NCBI GenBank assembly: GCA_017984755.1
Contig: JAGNYW010000005.1
Location: forward strand, 62,001 to 126,000
Length of the DNA: 64,000 bases
Origin: Methyloversatilis sp.
Lineage (GTDB): Bacteria > Pseudomonadota > Gammaproteobacteria > Burkholderiales > Rhodocyclaceae
Reading direction: 5' to 3'
Of this stretch, positions 43,499-52,654 are shown in pieces (positions within the stretch are counted from its first letter, which is position 1; the number at the start of each line of letters is the position of its first letter). The notes beneath the pieces were generated by a model. That model saw nothing but the letters and a program-made list of their open reading frames with translations. It did not search any database and was not told the origin of the DNA. Both the position numbers and the translations under genes were made by a program.

Positions 43499-44182
43499 TC
43501 ACCGGTGGTGATCGTCACTCGCCGTCGGTCGCGCTGCCCAGGGCACCAGACCGGCTGCCGTGGCGAGCCGCACCAGTTCAACGTCGCTGCGTACATCCAG
43601 TTTCTGGCGGATTTCGCTCATGCGGTTCGAAATGGTTTTCGGGCTGAGCTTGAGCGCGTCGGCAATCTCGTCAACCGACATGCCGGCAAGCAGCAGTCGG
43701 CAGATTTCGAACTCGCGCGGCGTCAGAACGTCCAGCCTTTTCTCGTCGGGCATCACATTGTCGAGCGCCAGCTGTTCGGCGACACGCGGGCTCAGCGTGC
43801 GCCGCCCCTGCGCCGCCGCCTGCACCGCCTGCACCAGGGCCTCGGGCTCCGTATCCTTGGTCAGGAAGCCGATGGCACCGGCTTCGAGTGCCTGACGGGC
43901 GAAGGCCGGCTGCGCGTGCATGGAGAACATCAGCACGCGGGCGCGGTTGTCGAGGGCAAGCATGCGGCGTGTCGCTTCGATGCCGCTCGCGCCGGGCAAT
44001 GAAATGTCCATCACCACGACATCGGGCTTGAGCAGCCTGAACAGCTGATACGCCTCGTCCGACGTACCGGCTTCGCCGACCACTTCCATCGCCCGGTTGT
44101 GCTCCAGAAAACGCCGGTAGCCGGCGCGCACGACCGCATGATCATCGACCAGCAGTACGCGTATCGGGAGGTGTGTGCTCAT
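43499..44182 (-). CDS. NarL/LuxR-family response regulator
   Basis: A 227-residue two-domain regulator. The receiver domain has the acidic pocket LLVDDH, the phosphorylation site Asp59 (VVVMDISLPG) and the Lys in FLTKDTEP. The output domain is a LuxR-type helix-turn-helix (LTPREFEICRLLLAGMSVDE onward). The ATG at 44182 overlaps the kinase stop (ATGA), so the pair is translated together. Target genes are unknown; the TIR-CHAT cluster directly upstream on the same strand is an obvious candidate but this is speculative. Confidence 0.92.
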   Translation of the reverse strand: MSTHLPIRVLLVDDHAVVRAGYRRFLEHNRAMEVVGEAGTSDEAYQLFRLLKPDVVVMDISLPGASGIEATRRMLALDNRARVLMFSMHAQPAFARQALEAGAIGFLTKDTEPEALVQAVQAAAQGRRTLSPRVAEQLALDNVMPDEKRLDVLTPREFEICRLLLAGMSVDEIADALKLSPKTISNRMSEIRQKLDVRSDVELVRLATAAGLVPWAARPTASDDHHR

Positions 44183-45534
44183 GATTTTTCCTGTGGGAAT
44201 GTTTTCAGCGGAAGCCATGCATTGACCTGCCAGCCACCTTCGGCGCGCGGCCCGGCCTGACAGTCACCACCCAGGGCGAGTGCGCGTTCGCGCATGCCGA
44301 TCAGCCCGAACCCGCTTTCGGGCGTTGTGTGCGGGTGCGGCTCGCCGTCATCGGTCACGCGCAGCGACACACGACCTGCCTGATCGTCGATATCCAGCTG
44401 TACGTCAATGCGTGTGCAGCGCGCGTGCTTGACTGTATTCGTCATGCACTCCTGCACGATGCGGTAGAGCGTGATGTCATGCATCGCCGACAGGCGACCG
44501 AGGTCCTCGTGCAGGTGGAACACCACCTGCGGCGCATCGATGCACCGGCTGCGCTGCGTGCCCAGTTCGGTCAGTGCGTGCCCGAGACCCAGCTCTTCGA
44601 TGTCGGGCGGACGAAGATGTTCGAGCAGGTTGCGCACCAGGCGCAGCAGGTGGCCGACCTGTTCCGACATCCAGCGGGCCGACTCGCGATGTTCGGCCAG
44701 TTCCGGGCGTCCTTCGCAGGCGTCGGCGAGCAGACGCGCGTGCGGGTGAATGGCGACCAGATACGGACTCAGTTCGTCGTGAAGGTCACGCGCCAGCGAG
44801 TGGCGTATCTCCTCCTCGTGCGTGATCAGCTTGCGCAGCAGTCGGGCCCGTTCATTGACCGCGGCTTCGAGCGTGGAAGCCATGTTGTTGAAAGATTCGG
44901 ACAAGGGGGCGAGATCGCCCGGACCGACGTCGTCCAGCCGCGCATCGAGCCGTCCTTCGCCGATGGCCGACAGGGCGCGCATCACGCTGCCGAGCGGGTG
45001 CAATGCCCGGCCGACCGCCCAGTAAACCATCAGGCAGGCAATGAGGCCGATGGCGGCCACCATGGTGGTCTGCTTGACGTAGTCGTCCCAGATTTCCCGC
45101 AGCTCGTCGTCGGCGTTCGGCACCAGCAGGTAGTAGCCGATCACCTGCGTGCCCACCGTGATGTCCTTGCGCAGCGGTTCGAGACTGCGCAGACGCGCCT
45201 CCATCCAGCCAAGCGCGATCGGGGCGGACTGCGGGGGCGTACTGCGCGAGCTCTGGACCAGTTGGCCGCTGACGGTACGCACTTCCACAGTCAGGTGACG
45301 CAGGGTGCGCAATTCGTTCGTGAGCTGGATGTTCGCCAGCAGCGCTTCCGGCGTCATGCGGGCGGGCGGCGGTGACAGTGCGCTGGGCAGCAGGGCGTGG
45401 GCGAGGCGTGCAACGGATTCGATTTCGGCTGCTGCATCACCATGGGCGTCGTGCAGACGGCGTGCGCTGTCCGCAACGACCAGCAGGGTCATCAGCGAAG
45501 CGATGATGAGGGTGAGTCTGATTCTCAGACTCAT
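44179..45534 (-). CDS. NarX/UhpB-type sensor histidine kinase
   Basis: A 451-residue HisKA_3 kinase. There is a membrane helix at about 7-23, a periplasmic sensor region to about 155, a second helix (about 156-175), HAMP (about 175-230) and the dimerisation H-box with His252 (LARDLHDELSPYL). The ATPase has an N box (IVQECMTNTVKHA) and a G box (GFGLIGMRERA). The sensed signal is unknown. It starts 95 bases after the SLOG-like gene ends and overlaps its regulator gene by four bases. Confidence 0.92.
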   Translation of the reverse strand: MSLRIRLTLIIASLMTLLVVADSARRLHDAHGDAAAEIESVARLAHALLPSALSPPPARMTPEALLANIQLTNELRTLRHLTVEVRTVSGQLVQSSRSTPPQSAPIALGWMEARLRSLEPLRKDITVGTQVIGYYLLVPNADDELREIWDDYVKQTTMVAAIGLIACLMVYWAVGRALHPLGSVMRALSAIGEGRLDARLDDVGPGDLAPLSESFNNMASTLEAAVNERARLLRKLITHEEEIRHSLARDLHDELSPYLVAIHPHARLLADACEGRPELAEHRESARWMSEQVGHLLRLVRNLLEHLRPPDIEELGLGHALTELGTQRSRCIDAPQVVFHLHEDLGRLSAMHDITLYRIVQECMTNTVKHARCTRIDVQLDIDDQAGRVSLRVTDDGEPHPHTTPESGFGLIGMRERALALGGDCQAGPRAEGGWQVNAWLPLKTFPQEKS

Positions 45535-45629
45535 GCGGGCTGACTCATGCGGAAATTCCGTTCATGCCGGGCACTGCATGCTAAGGCCAAGCCTCCCGGG
45601 AAATCTTCCCGTACGGCTGTTTCGCAGCA

Positions 45630-46229
45630 TTACCGGTGGTCACGCTGCGGAACATTCAGCTTTCGCGTGTCGATGTGCTCGACCGCACCGTTGCGCTCCC
45701 GGACCACCGTGACCATGTGTGCGGTACCGCCCGGACCTTCCGGGCCATCACCGTTCCACAGGCAGATGAAGCACAGGCGCTCGTCCGGACCGGGCATCGC
45801 CCGATCGAGCAGCCACAGATTGCAGCGCTCGTAGGGGTCGGTTCCCACCGGCGTGCGTCCGAGCACGACGGGCATCTCTTCAAGCGTGGTGTCCGGGCCG
45901 TCGATCACCCTGTGGAAGCGCTCCACCCATCGCTCACCATCCGCCGAAGGGCGCACCGATCGGTCGAGGAAGGTGTAGCGATCGAAAGGCAGCAGCACCT
46001 CGCAGCGCAGGCCGTGCTTCCGGCAGGCTTCGAGGAACAGGATATCCCCACCGGCCGCTGCCTGGCTCAGCGCCCGGTCACCGGGTCGGGCTCCGTGATG
46101 TGCGAGCGCCGCGTCGATGGCTGCCGCGGCTGCAGCTTCCATGGCAGGAGGAAAGCGCGGCTCCGGCCGGTCGGGGCGATCCATCATGTGACCGCTGAAC
46201 AGGAAGACGTGCGATACGGGCTCGGTCAT
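45630..46229 (-). CDS. SLOG-like nucleotide/ligand-binding domain protein, uncharacterised
   Basis: A 199-residue soluble protein of no family I can name with confidence. Visible features are FLFSGHMMDRPDRPEPRFPP at the start, an Ala-rich helix, then GDRALSQAAAGGDILFLEAC (residues 50-69), LLPFDRYTFLDRSV and, near the end, FICLWNGDGPEGPGGTAHMV followed by HIDTRKL. The Gly-Gly-Asp segment after a strand and before a helix resembles the Rossmann-like SLOG/LOG fold, which in conflict systems is thought to sense or make nucleotide signals. Similar stretches occur as a domain of larger TPR or CHAT proteins (recollection, unchecked). It follows the M15 gene by 54 bases on the same strand. Confidence 0.55.
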   Translation of the reverse strand: MTEPVSHVFLFSGHMMDRPDRPEPRFPPAMEAAAAAAIDAALAHHGARPGDRALSQAAAGGDILFLEACRKHGLRCEVLLPFDRYTFLDRSVRPSADGERWVERFHRVIDGPDTTLEEMPVVLGRTPVGTDPYERCNLWLLDRAMPGPDERLCFICLWNGDGPEGPGGTAHMVTVVRERNGAVEHIDTRKLNVPQRDHR

Positions 46230-46283
46230 TGAAATCGGAGAATTGACATCGAAGAACGGACGACTGCGGGTCGTTCCCCGTCA

Positions 46284-46856
46284 TCAGACTTCGCTGGTCA
46301 GTCCTTTCACATAGCGGTATGCACCGGTGGTGCGGTCACGCACGTAGCTGAGGATTTCGCCGCGGTTGGAGGCCTGACCCGGCGGACGGATCGACACGTG
46401 GACCCAGCCCGAGTTCGGTCCCTGCGCCGCGTCGTAGCACTCGCAGATCACCTGATCGAACTGCGGAATGTGAGTGGTGACCCAGCGCGCAAGTTCTATC
46501 GTCGGCAGACCGACGATCTCGATGTCGCATGCTTCGCCACGGGCGTGCTGGCTGCCGCTGAGCCAGCTCGATGGCTTGCGCTTGAGCGCACGCTCCAGCG
46601 GATGCCCGCGAAACACGCTGTTGGGCGTGAAGGCGCCGAACGCTTCCCTCACGGGTTCGAGCACCGTACGCGCCAGATGCACCGCAGCACGAAACTCGCT
46701 GTCGGACGGGAAGCCGTTGGCGATCCCCTGGCGCGAGGCGAGGTCGGAGCGCGTGAGTTCATATACCCGGAAGTGGGGCGATATCCTGTCGCGCGGTCCG
46801 CAATCGGGCAGATGCAGGGCGGCGAGCGCGACGGTGCTCAGATCCCTTTCGCTCAT
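46284..46856 (-). CDS. M15-type zinc peptidase (D-Ala-D-Ala carboxypeptidase-like)
   Basis: A 190-residue protein of the peptidase M15 C-terminal-domain type. The opening ISPHFRVYELTRSDLASRQG and LEPVREAFG fit this family, and the Zn site can be assigned to His104 and Asp111 (GSQHARGEACDIE), Glu139 (ICECYD) as catalytic base and His153 (WVHVS). Homologues cut D-amino-acid links in peptidoglycan; many are phage endolysin parts. There is no signal peptide, so the enzyme would be cytoplasmic unless released by lysis. Its ATG overlaps the stop of the giant CHAT gene (ATGA), showing co-translation and pointing to a shared role. Confidence 0.75.
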   Translation of the reverse strand: MSERDLSTVALAALHLPDCGPRDRISPHFRVYELTRSDLASRQGIANGFPSDSEFRAAVHLARTVLEPVREAFGAFTPNSVFRGHPLERALKRKPSSWLSGSQHARGEACDIEIVGLPTIELARWVTTHIPQFDQVICECYDAAQGPNSGWVHVSIRPPGQASNRGEILSYVRDRTTGAYRYVKGLTSEV

Positions 46857-49800
46857 GGCGCCCCCCTCAAGGTGTCGCGAATATCGGACAGGATGCCGAT
46901 CAGCGCCGGGAGTTCAGTGCGCTGCCGGGCGTTCGTGCGCGTCCTGCCCCCCGCTTTTTCGGTCGTTGCGCGGTTGGCGATGTCCTCGAGCATCGCGATG
47001 ACGAAGTCGAAATGTTCCCGGATCGACGCCCGTTCGCGCGGGCTGGCACCGCGCTGGAAGGCGTTGCGGTATATCGCGGCGATCCGTTCGGCCTGTATCA
47101 GGAGCGCGGCGTTCGCATCCTGCTCGGCGCTGCCTGCCCTGCGCGATGGTCTCGGCGATGAGCGTTCCGCCAATGCATCGGCAATCAGCGCCAGCAACAT
47201 GCTGTCGGCAGCGCCGGTGGCGAGCCAAACGCTGGGGTTTTCGCGATAGGCGGCATCGCAGCTTGTCCGGATGCGATCGATTTCACTGCGCAGCATCGCT
47301 TCGGGCCATAGTGCTTCGTAGCTGCCATCTCCGCCGGCTGCGAACAAGTCGGCAAAGGCGCTGTTGGTGAAGTGATACGCCTCGCCGCCGCCGCTTTGGG
47401 CGAGCGCCTCGTGGTAGTAGCGCGCCATGTTGACCAGTGCCTCGCGCCGCGCGGCACCGGCGCTCACCAGCGCCAGCCGCTTGCAGGATGCGCCCATGAC
47501 GGCAAGGCGTTCAGGGGTCTTTGCGCGCTGGGTGAGCAGATCCAGTTCCATGATGGCGCGCTCGATGACGTCGCGCAGCGCGTCGGCCAGCGCATCGTCC
47601 GCCCTCCCTTCGGCCAGTGCCTTCGACCAGCGCTGGCCCGCCAGACGAACCCGGAAATTGGCGCTCTGTTCGATCACCCTCACCGGGCAGTCACCCCGGA
47701 AACCGGTCAACGCTGCATCGAGATGTTCGATGGCGCGGGCATAGTCACCAGTCTCGCCCCACAGGAAGCCGAGCGCCGACTGCACGTCGGCGCGTTTGAG
47801 CCATTCATCGCGGGCACCGTCAGGGGCGCCGTCGAGCAGTGCGTCGATCCTCGATTCGGTGGCGAGCGCGCAGGCCGCGCTGTCGCGGTCGGCACCCGTT
47901 TCCATGCGCAGGGCCTCGCGCATGTTCTCGAATTCGCACACCAGTTCAGCCGGCGAGTGCACCGCCCGCACGCTGCGTTTGCGCGATCGCGCTCCGTCTG
48001 CTTCGGCGCGCAGCAACCTGAAGCCGGGATCGCCGTAGCATTGGTAGGCGCCGAAGGTGTTCGACTGCGGATGCTGCTGCACGCAGGCGCGCCGTGCAGC
48101 CTGAACGGCGTCGCCGAAGGCATCGCCCGCCAGCATGCGCTCGTAGAATTCCGATGCGAAGGTCTTGGCGGCATCGTCGTCGACGGCCCAGCCGGCTGCC
48201 ACGACCGCCTTGACGCCCATGCGGATGAACTGCACGCCGAGGTTGGCGGCCAGCGCCGGAAAGGACTGTTTCTGCTGCGAGCGGGTGCGGCCGAGGTGGC
48301 AGCAGTTGATGAACACCAGTTCGGGCACGCTGCGCATCTGTTCGACGTCGCCCGGCGTGAGCAGCACGCCCTTGCCGATCACCATGCCGGACATCGCCTT
48401 GCGTCCGGTCGGTCGCGGCAGACCGCAGGCGTCGCATTCGATTGTCTGTTCATCCTCGGCCAGATAGTCGTGCGCGCCGTGTCCGGCCAGATGCAGGATG
48501 CGCCAGCGCTGCTGGTGCAGGCTTTCCAGGATGTCCGTGTGCCGGGCGTCGATGCAGGCCTGCGTCCGGTAGCCGAGCCGGGTCAGGCAGGCTTCGACCC
48601 GCAGTGCCTCGTCGCGCGCACCCGGCAGATCGATGAAGGCGTCCCAGCCTTCGAGATCCGGGTGACCGATCACCAGCGCGCTCAGTTCGGTGCCGTGCAC
48701 CGGACGTGCCCTGAATTCGCGCGTCTTGAGCGTGCGGACCAGCCCGCTGCGGGCGGCCGGCGGCAGCGGGTCCCCCGACCAGCGGTCCTCGAGCAGTTCC
48801 CACGGATAGGCGGCCGACGTTTCATCGAGCACCAGCACGAGATTGTGGTTTTCCGGCGCCAGTTCCTTCAGCCGGTTCGGCAGCAGCATGTCGAACAGCG
48901 TGCGCGCCGCGTCGCGGTTGCGGCCCGGTTCCGCGCAGGCGCGTTCGATGAAGCGCTCGGCCAGCGACAGTTGTCCGAAGGCGATCGTCTCTTCGGCCCG
49001 CGCACGGTTGGTCGACGACACGAAACGCAGGCGCGAGCCATCGTCGTCGGTGCTGATCTCGAGCCGGTGCCACCAGTCGGCGTCACCGTCGAAGCTGACG
49101 CGCCTCCGGCCGCCTTCGCCGGCGTGCACGCTGCGCACCGGCCAGCGCACATCGACGCCGAAATGCGCCGAGGCGAGCACATCGTCCAGCGCCGACGCGG
49201 CATTGATCGCGATGTCCTGATACAGCTCGACCAGCTGCAGCTTGGTGATGAACACGCGGTCGGCGAGGCGTGCGTCGATCAGTCTCTGGTTGGTGGCAAT
49301 CACCGCACGCAGCAGCGACTCGATGGAGTCGCGCAGGTTCATGCCGCCGGCGCCGCTGCCGATCAGCACGGTGCTCAGGCCCATCGAGCGCAGGTCCGCC
49401 TGCTCGATCACGTTGTCGCGCCCGGGCATCTGGCTCAGTTCGAAACAGTAAGCGAGCAGCGCATCGCGCACGGTCGCTTCGAGCAACCCGGGCGACAGCG
49501 TGCCCAGTTCGCCCAGGCCGACGATGATCGCAGCGACCGGCCGCGCCTGCGGTGATTCGTTGAAGAACACGGCACTGGTACCGGTCGCGCCCGGATAGAG
49601 GCCGAGGTCCATGCGCTGGGTCAGCGGCCCGACATCGGCCCCGGCACGCGCCAGTTGCCGGTCAAGCGCGCGTTCCGCACTGACGATGCTGTCGCCCAGA
49701 TAGTGGCCGACCAGCAGCGGATGCTTCACGTACGACAGGTCGCCGTGCGTGAGCTGGATGTCGATGCCCGGCTGTGCTTCTTCGGCAGGCGGTTCGGCGC

Positions 49801-52558
49801 TGCCGGGCCCGAAGGTCAGCCGCCCGATCTCTTCTTCGGTCGGCAGGCAGTCGTATTGCGGCGCAGCCGTGTTCCACGCTGACAGCGCAGCGCCGGAAGC
49901 GCGTGCGCGCGATGCACTGCGGGTGGCAGGGCAGGTCGAAGGCAGTCGCGCGGTGGTGCCCTTGAGCAGCAGTTCGGTGTATCCGGCGAAGGTGCGGCGC
50001 CCGAAATCCTTCGCGCACAGCGCGTCGTGCGCCGTGTCTTCCGCGTAGTACATGGGAACGCCGGGGAGCGTGCCCGAAGCCCAGGTGACCGTGCCGTCGC
50101 CTTCCGGTGTGACCGGGAACAACAGCTTGCGGCGACCGAAGCGGAAGGCGCCGTCATCGTCCGCGAGCACGTGGCCGCACACCGTTTCGGGCTGCATGCC
50201 GGCAACGTAGATCATGCGTTGCGCATCGACGGCGCCGGCCAGCTTGTCCCACGTGCGGCGGGCACCGCGCAGGATGGCTGCGTCGGCGCTGTGCCAGCGC
50301 TCGCCCAGCGCCTCGCGCAGTTCTGCCCACAGACCCGGGTCATCGTAGCGTACGGCCGCAGCATCGCCGGTCGAGAAGGGCAGCAGCTCAACCAGACCGG
50401 GGTAGCGGCGCACGATGTCGATGATGCCGTCGCGACTGTTCAGCAGATCGAGCAGCATCAGCTTGAACTGCGTCGGATTGCGCCCGGTGAGCCAGCGCAC
50501 CGCCTCGTGCGAGCCGTGATTGGGCGTACCGAGCATCAGCAGGCGGCTGTTCGGCAGCTCGCAGATGCGTCGCCACACTTCGTTGCCGCGACGGTCGGCG
50601 ATCATCGCCCGCACCACCAGACCACCCATCGAGTGCGCCACCAGATGCAGCGGCTGTTTGTGCGCCTGCAGGTCGGGCAGCAGCATTTCCAGTCGATCGG
50701 CCAGCAGGCTGGCTGCTTCCTGGATCGACTTGCGCCAGTCGTAGGCGAAGAAATCGACACGGTGCGTCTGTGCCAGATGAACCAGCAGCGGTCCGTAGAA
50801 ACTGTCGATCAGTCCGTCGACTTCGATCTGCGCGGCGTCGATGGCGATCTTTTCCAGTCCGCCGAAAGCGAGGGTCCCGTAGTCGAGCCATACGTGATCA
50901 CCGCCGGCCCGCAGCGCGCTGCCCATGGTGCCCGGCAGCAGGACCGCCATCGGTTTCGCCTGTGTGCCGGCTCGACTGCGCGCGATCGCGCCGCGCCAGG
51001 CAGGTGGTTTCGGCGGCCGGGCGGAAATGGGCTGAAAGCCGGCGTCGGAGCCGTCGGCACGGGTCAGCCCCTGGAGCAGCCAGTCCACGGTGCGGGCGTT
51101 GCTGAAATAACTGAAATGATCGACGTCCTGACCCTGGTCCAGCCGCTGTCGCGCACCGAGCGCCGGGCGCTTCATGCCGCCGAGCATCGAGCCGGTATTG
51201 ACCACCAGATCGTGTTCCCCCTTGTAGAACCAGTCGGTCACGAACACCTTGAGCGCGGACAGGATGGAATCGCCGCGCTCGATGTCGCCGGCGATCACGG
51301 TCAGGTCGGATTCGGTTCTGGTTTCAGGGTGGTTGAGCAGCCGCACCACGGCAGAACCCGGCATCATGGATTCGAGACCGGGCAGCACGCGCGGATCGGT
51401 GCGCTCGTGCAGCACGGCAGCGATGAAATCGAGTGCCTCGGGCACCAGCGGCACGTGTTCCAGACCCGCCACGCGCCCCGCATGGAACAGCAGCGAAAAC
51501 CAGCGGTCGAGCCGGCCGGAAGCGAGCGTGGTGCCGAGAGCAGGGCAGGCGACACGCACGAAACGGGTGATGCGGAACTGCTTTCTGTCCAGCACATCGG
51601 CAAGCTTCAGCAGGCGCGTTCGATCGGCTTCGTAATCTGCCTTCAGCCGCTGTTCGCCTTCCTCGTCCAGCGCGTCGATGTTCAGTTGCTGCGCGAGAGC
51701 CACATCGCCGGTGAACAGTCGCGCCAGTACGTCGGCGCGCAGCGGATCGCTGCCGCGCACGCGCTGCGCCAGACACAGCAACTCGCCGACCAGACCGCCG
51801 CGCGAATGGCTGACCAGATGCAGTTCGGCGTTCTGCGGCAGCGCCTCAGCCAGTGCAAGTGCGTTCTGGATCGGGCTTTCGGTCAGCGAACGATGCTCGA
51901 AGGCATAGACCGCGTCCTGATAGACCTCCGACAGGCGCGCGCAGGCGTCCCTGCCGCGGGCATTGCCATCCGCGCCCAGCTTGCCGAAGCTGCCGTCGAA
52001 GCTGGACGCCGTACCGTGTATGAACAGCAGCAGCGGCTTGCCCGATGCGGCCGGCTGCACGGTCTTGTCGCCGAGTGCAGCACGGTCGATGCGGCAACGG
52101 TACAGCCCCGGATCGCGCCCCAGCACCTTGCGCTCGAAGGCGGCGCCCAGACGTCGCGCGACGAACTCCCGGGCGCGTGATTCGATGTCGATGCCGAAGA
52201 ATTCGACCACCCTGGTGGCCAGCCCGAGCACGCTGCCTATGCCCCGGCTGCCGGCGCCTTGCGGTGTCAGATCGCCGATGTCCCAGACTGTGTCGTCACC
52301 GTCGCGCGCTGTTGTGCGGGCACCGGCTTCCTGCATCAGATCATCGGCACGCACCCACAGCTCGAAGCCGTTGTCGAGCGTGACGCGGGCGATCGCATCG
52401 CTCGGTATCGCCACCGCTTCAGCCGCACCCGACGCGCGGCTGCTGCCCGGGCGCACTACGGCGATCGGTTGCAGCGTCACCTCGGCACCGGTCACGACGG
52501 CCGGTTGTTCGCCGGACCGCCTGCGCATCGTGAAGTGATCGTATTTCGATGTTTTCAT
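46853..52558 (-). CDS. Giant dual serine-hydrolase / CHAT caspase-like protein
   Basis: A 1901-residue protein with no signal peptide. Domain order: a short N-terminal module (1-160); a first alpha/beta hydrolase (about 172-500) with FIHGTASS, nucleophile Ser252 in SHSRGGL, probable Asp450 (GEHDLVVNTGS) and His481; a second, LCAT/phospholipase-like hydrolase (about 535-870) with GTMGS, Ser643 in AHSMGGLV, GTPNHGS, probable Asp821 (GDGTV) and His844; an uncharacterised region (about 930-1230); a CHAT protease (about 1235-1520) with the His in HLAGHG (His1360) and Cys1420 in FINCCHLG; and a helical TPR-like C-terminus. All catalytic residues look intact. AGGAGGT sits seven bases before the ATG. 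It lies between the TIR and M15 genes. A conflict or programmed-death effector is the best guess. Confidence 0.85.
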   Translation of the reverse strand: MKTSKYDHFTMRRRSGEQPAVVTGAEVTLQPIAVVRPGSSRASGAAEAVAIPSDAIARVTLDNGFELWVRADDLMQEAGARTTARDGDDTVWDIGDLTPQGAGSRGIGSVLGLATRVVEFFGIDIESRAREFVARRLGAAFERKVLGRDPGLYRCRIDRAALGDKTVQPAASGKPLLLFIHGTASSFDGSFGKLGADGNARGRDACARLSEVYQDAVYAFEHRSLTESPIQNALALAEALPQNAELHLVSHSRGGLVGELLCLAQRVRGSDPLRADVLARLFTGDVALAQQLNIDALDEEGEQRLKADYEADRTRLLKLADVLDRKQFRITRFVRVACPALGTTLASGRLDRWFSLLFHAGRVAGLEHVPLVPEALDFIAAVLHERTDPRVLPGLESMMPGSAVVRLLNHPETRTESDLTVIAGDIERGDSILSALKVFVTDWFYKGEHDLVVNTGSMLGGMKRPALGARQRLDQGQDVDHFSYFSNARTVDWLLQGLTRADGSDAGFQPISARPPKPPAWRGAIARSRAGTQAKPMAVLLPGTMGSALRAGGDHVWLDYGTLAFGGLEKIAIDAAQIEVDGLIDSFYGPLLVHLAQTHRVDFFAYDWRKSIQEAASLLADRLEMLLPDLQAHKQPLHLVAHSMGGLVVRAMIADRRGNEVWRRICELPNSRLLMLGTPNHGSHEAVRWLTGRNPTQFKLMLLDLLNSRDGIIDIVRRYPGLVELLPFSTGDAAAVRYDDPGLWAELREALGERWHSADAAILRGARRTWDKLAGAVDAQRMIYVAGMQPETVCGHVLADDDGAFRFGRRKLLFPVTPEGDGTVTWASGTLPGVPMYYAEDTAHDALCAKDFGRRTFAGYTELLLKGTTARLPSTCPATRSASRARASGAALSAWNTAAPQYDCLPTEEEIGRLTFGPGSAEPPAEEAQPGIDIQLTHGDLSYVKHPLLVGHYLGDSIVSAERALDRQLARAGADVGPLTQRMDLGLYPGATGTSAVFFNESPQARPVAAIIVGLGELGTLSPGLLEATVRDALLAYCFELSQMPGRDNVIEQADLRSMGLSTVLIGSGAGGMNLRDSIESLLRAVIATNQRLIDARLADRVFITKLQLVELYQDIAINAASALDDVLASAHFGVDVRWPVRSVHAGEGGRRRVSFDGDADWWHRLEISTDDDGSRLRFVSSTNRARAEETIAFGQLSLAERFIERACAEPGRNRDAARTLFDMLLPNRLKELAPENHNLVLVLDETSAAYPWELLEDRWSGDPLPPAARSGLVRTLKTREFRARPVHGTELSALVIGHPDLEGWDAFIDLPGARDEALRVEACLTRLGYRTQACIDARHTDILESLHQQRWRILHLAGHGAHDYLAEDEQTIECDACGLPRPTGRKAMSGMVIGKGVLLTPGDVEQMRSVPELVFINCCHLGRTRSQQKQSFPALAANLGVQFIRMGVKAVVAAGWAVDDDAAKTFASEFYERMLAGDAFGDAVQAARRACVQQHPQSNTFGAYQCYGDPGFRLLRAEADGARSRKRSVRAVHSPAELVCEFENMREALRMETGADRDSAACALATESRIDALLDGAPDGARDEWLKRADVQSALGFLWGETGDYARAIEHLDAALTGFRGDCPVRVIEQSANFRVRLAGQRWSKALAEGRADDALADALRDVIERAIMELDLLTQRAKTPERLAVMGASCKRLALVSAGAARREALVNMARYYHEALAQSGGGEAYHFTNSAFADLFAAGGDGSYEALWPEAMLRSEIDRIRTSCDAAYRENPSVWLATGAADSMLLALIADALAERSSPRPSRRAGSAEQDANAALLIQAERIAAIYRNAFQRGASPRERASIREHFDFVIAMLEDIANRATTEKAGGRTRTNARQRTELPALIGILSDIRDTLRGAP

Positions 52559-52654
52559 CTGTCTGACCTCCTGTTGTTCTTTTGACGCCGCACGGCGCAG
52601 ATGTGATCGCGCTCGACGGGTGCCGATTCCCGCGCCTGCAGCGGCGCGCGTGCG

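Noticed and set aside
47372..52180. Two open frames of more than 700 codons on the plus strand opposite the CHAT gene
   Set aside because: Low-complexity His/Arg/Gln-rich peptides with no motifs, exactly opposite an intact multi-domain gene.
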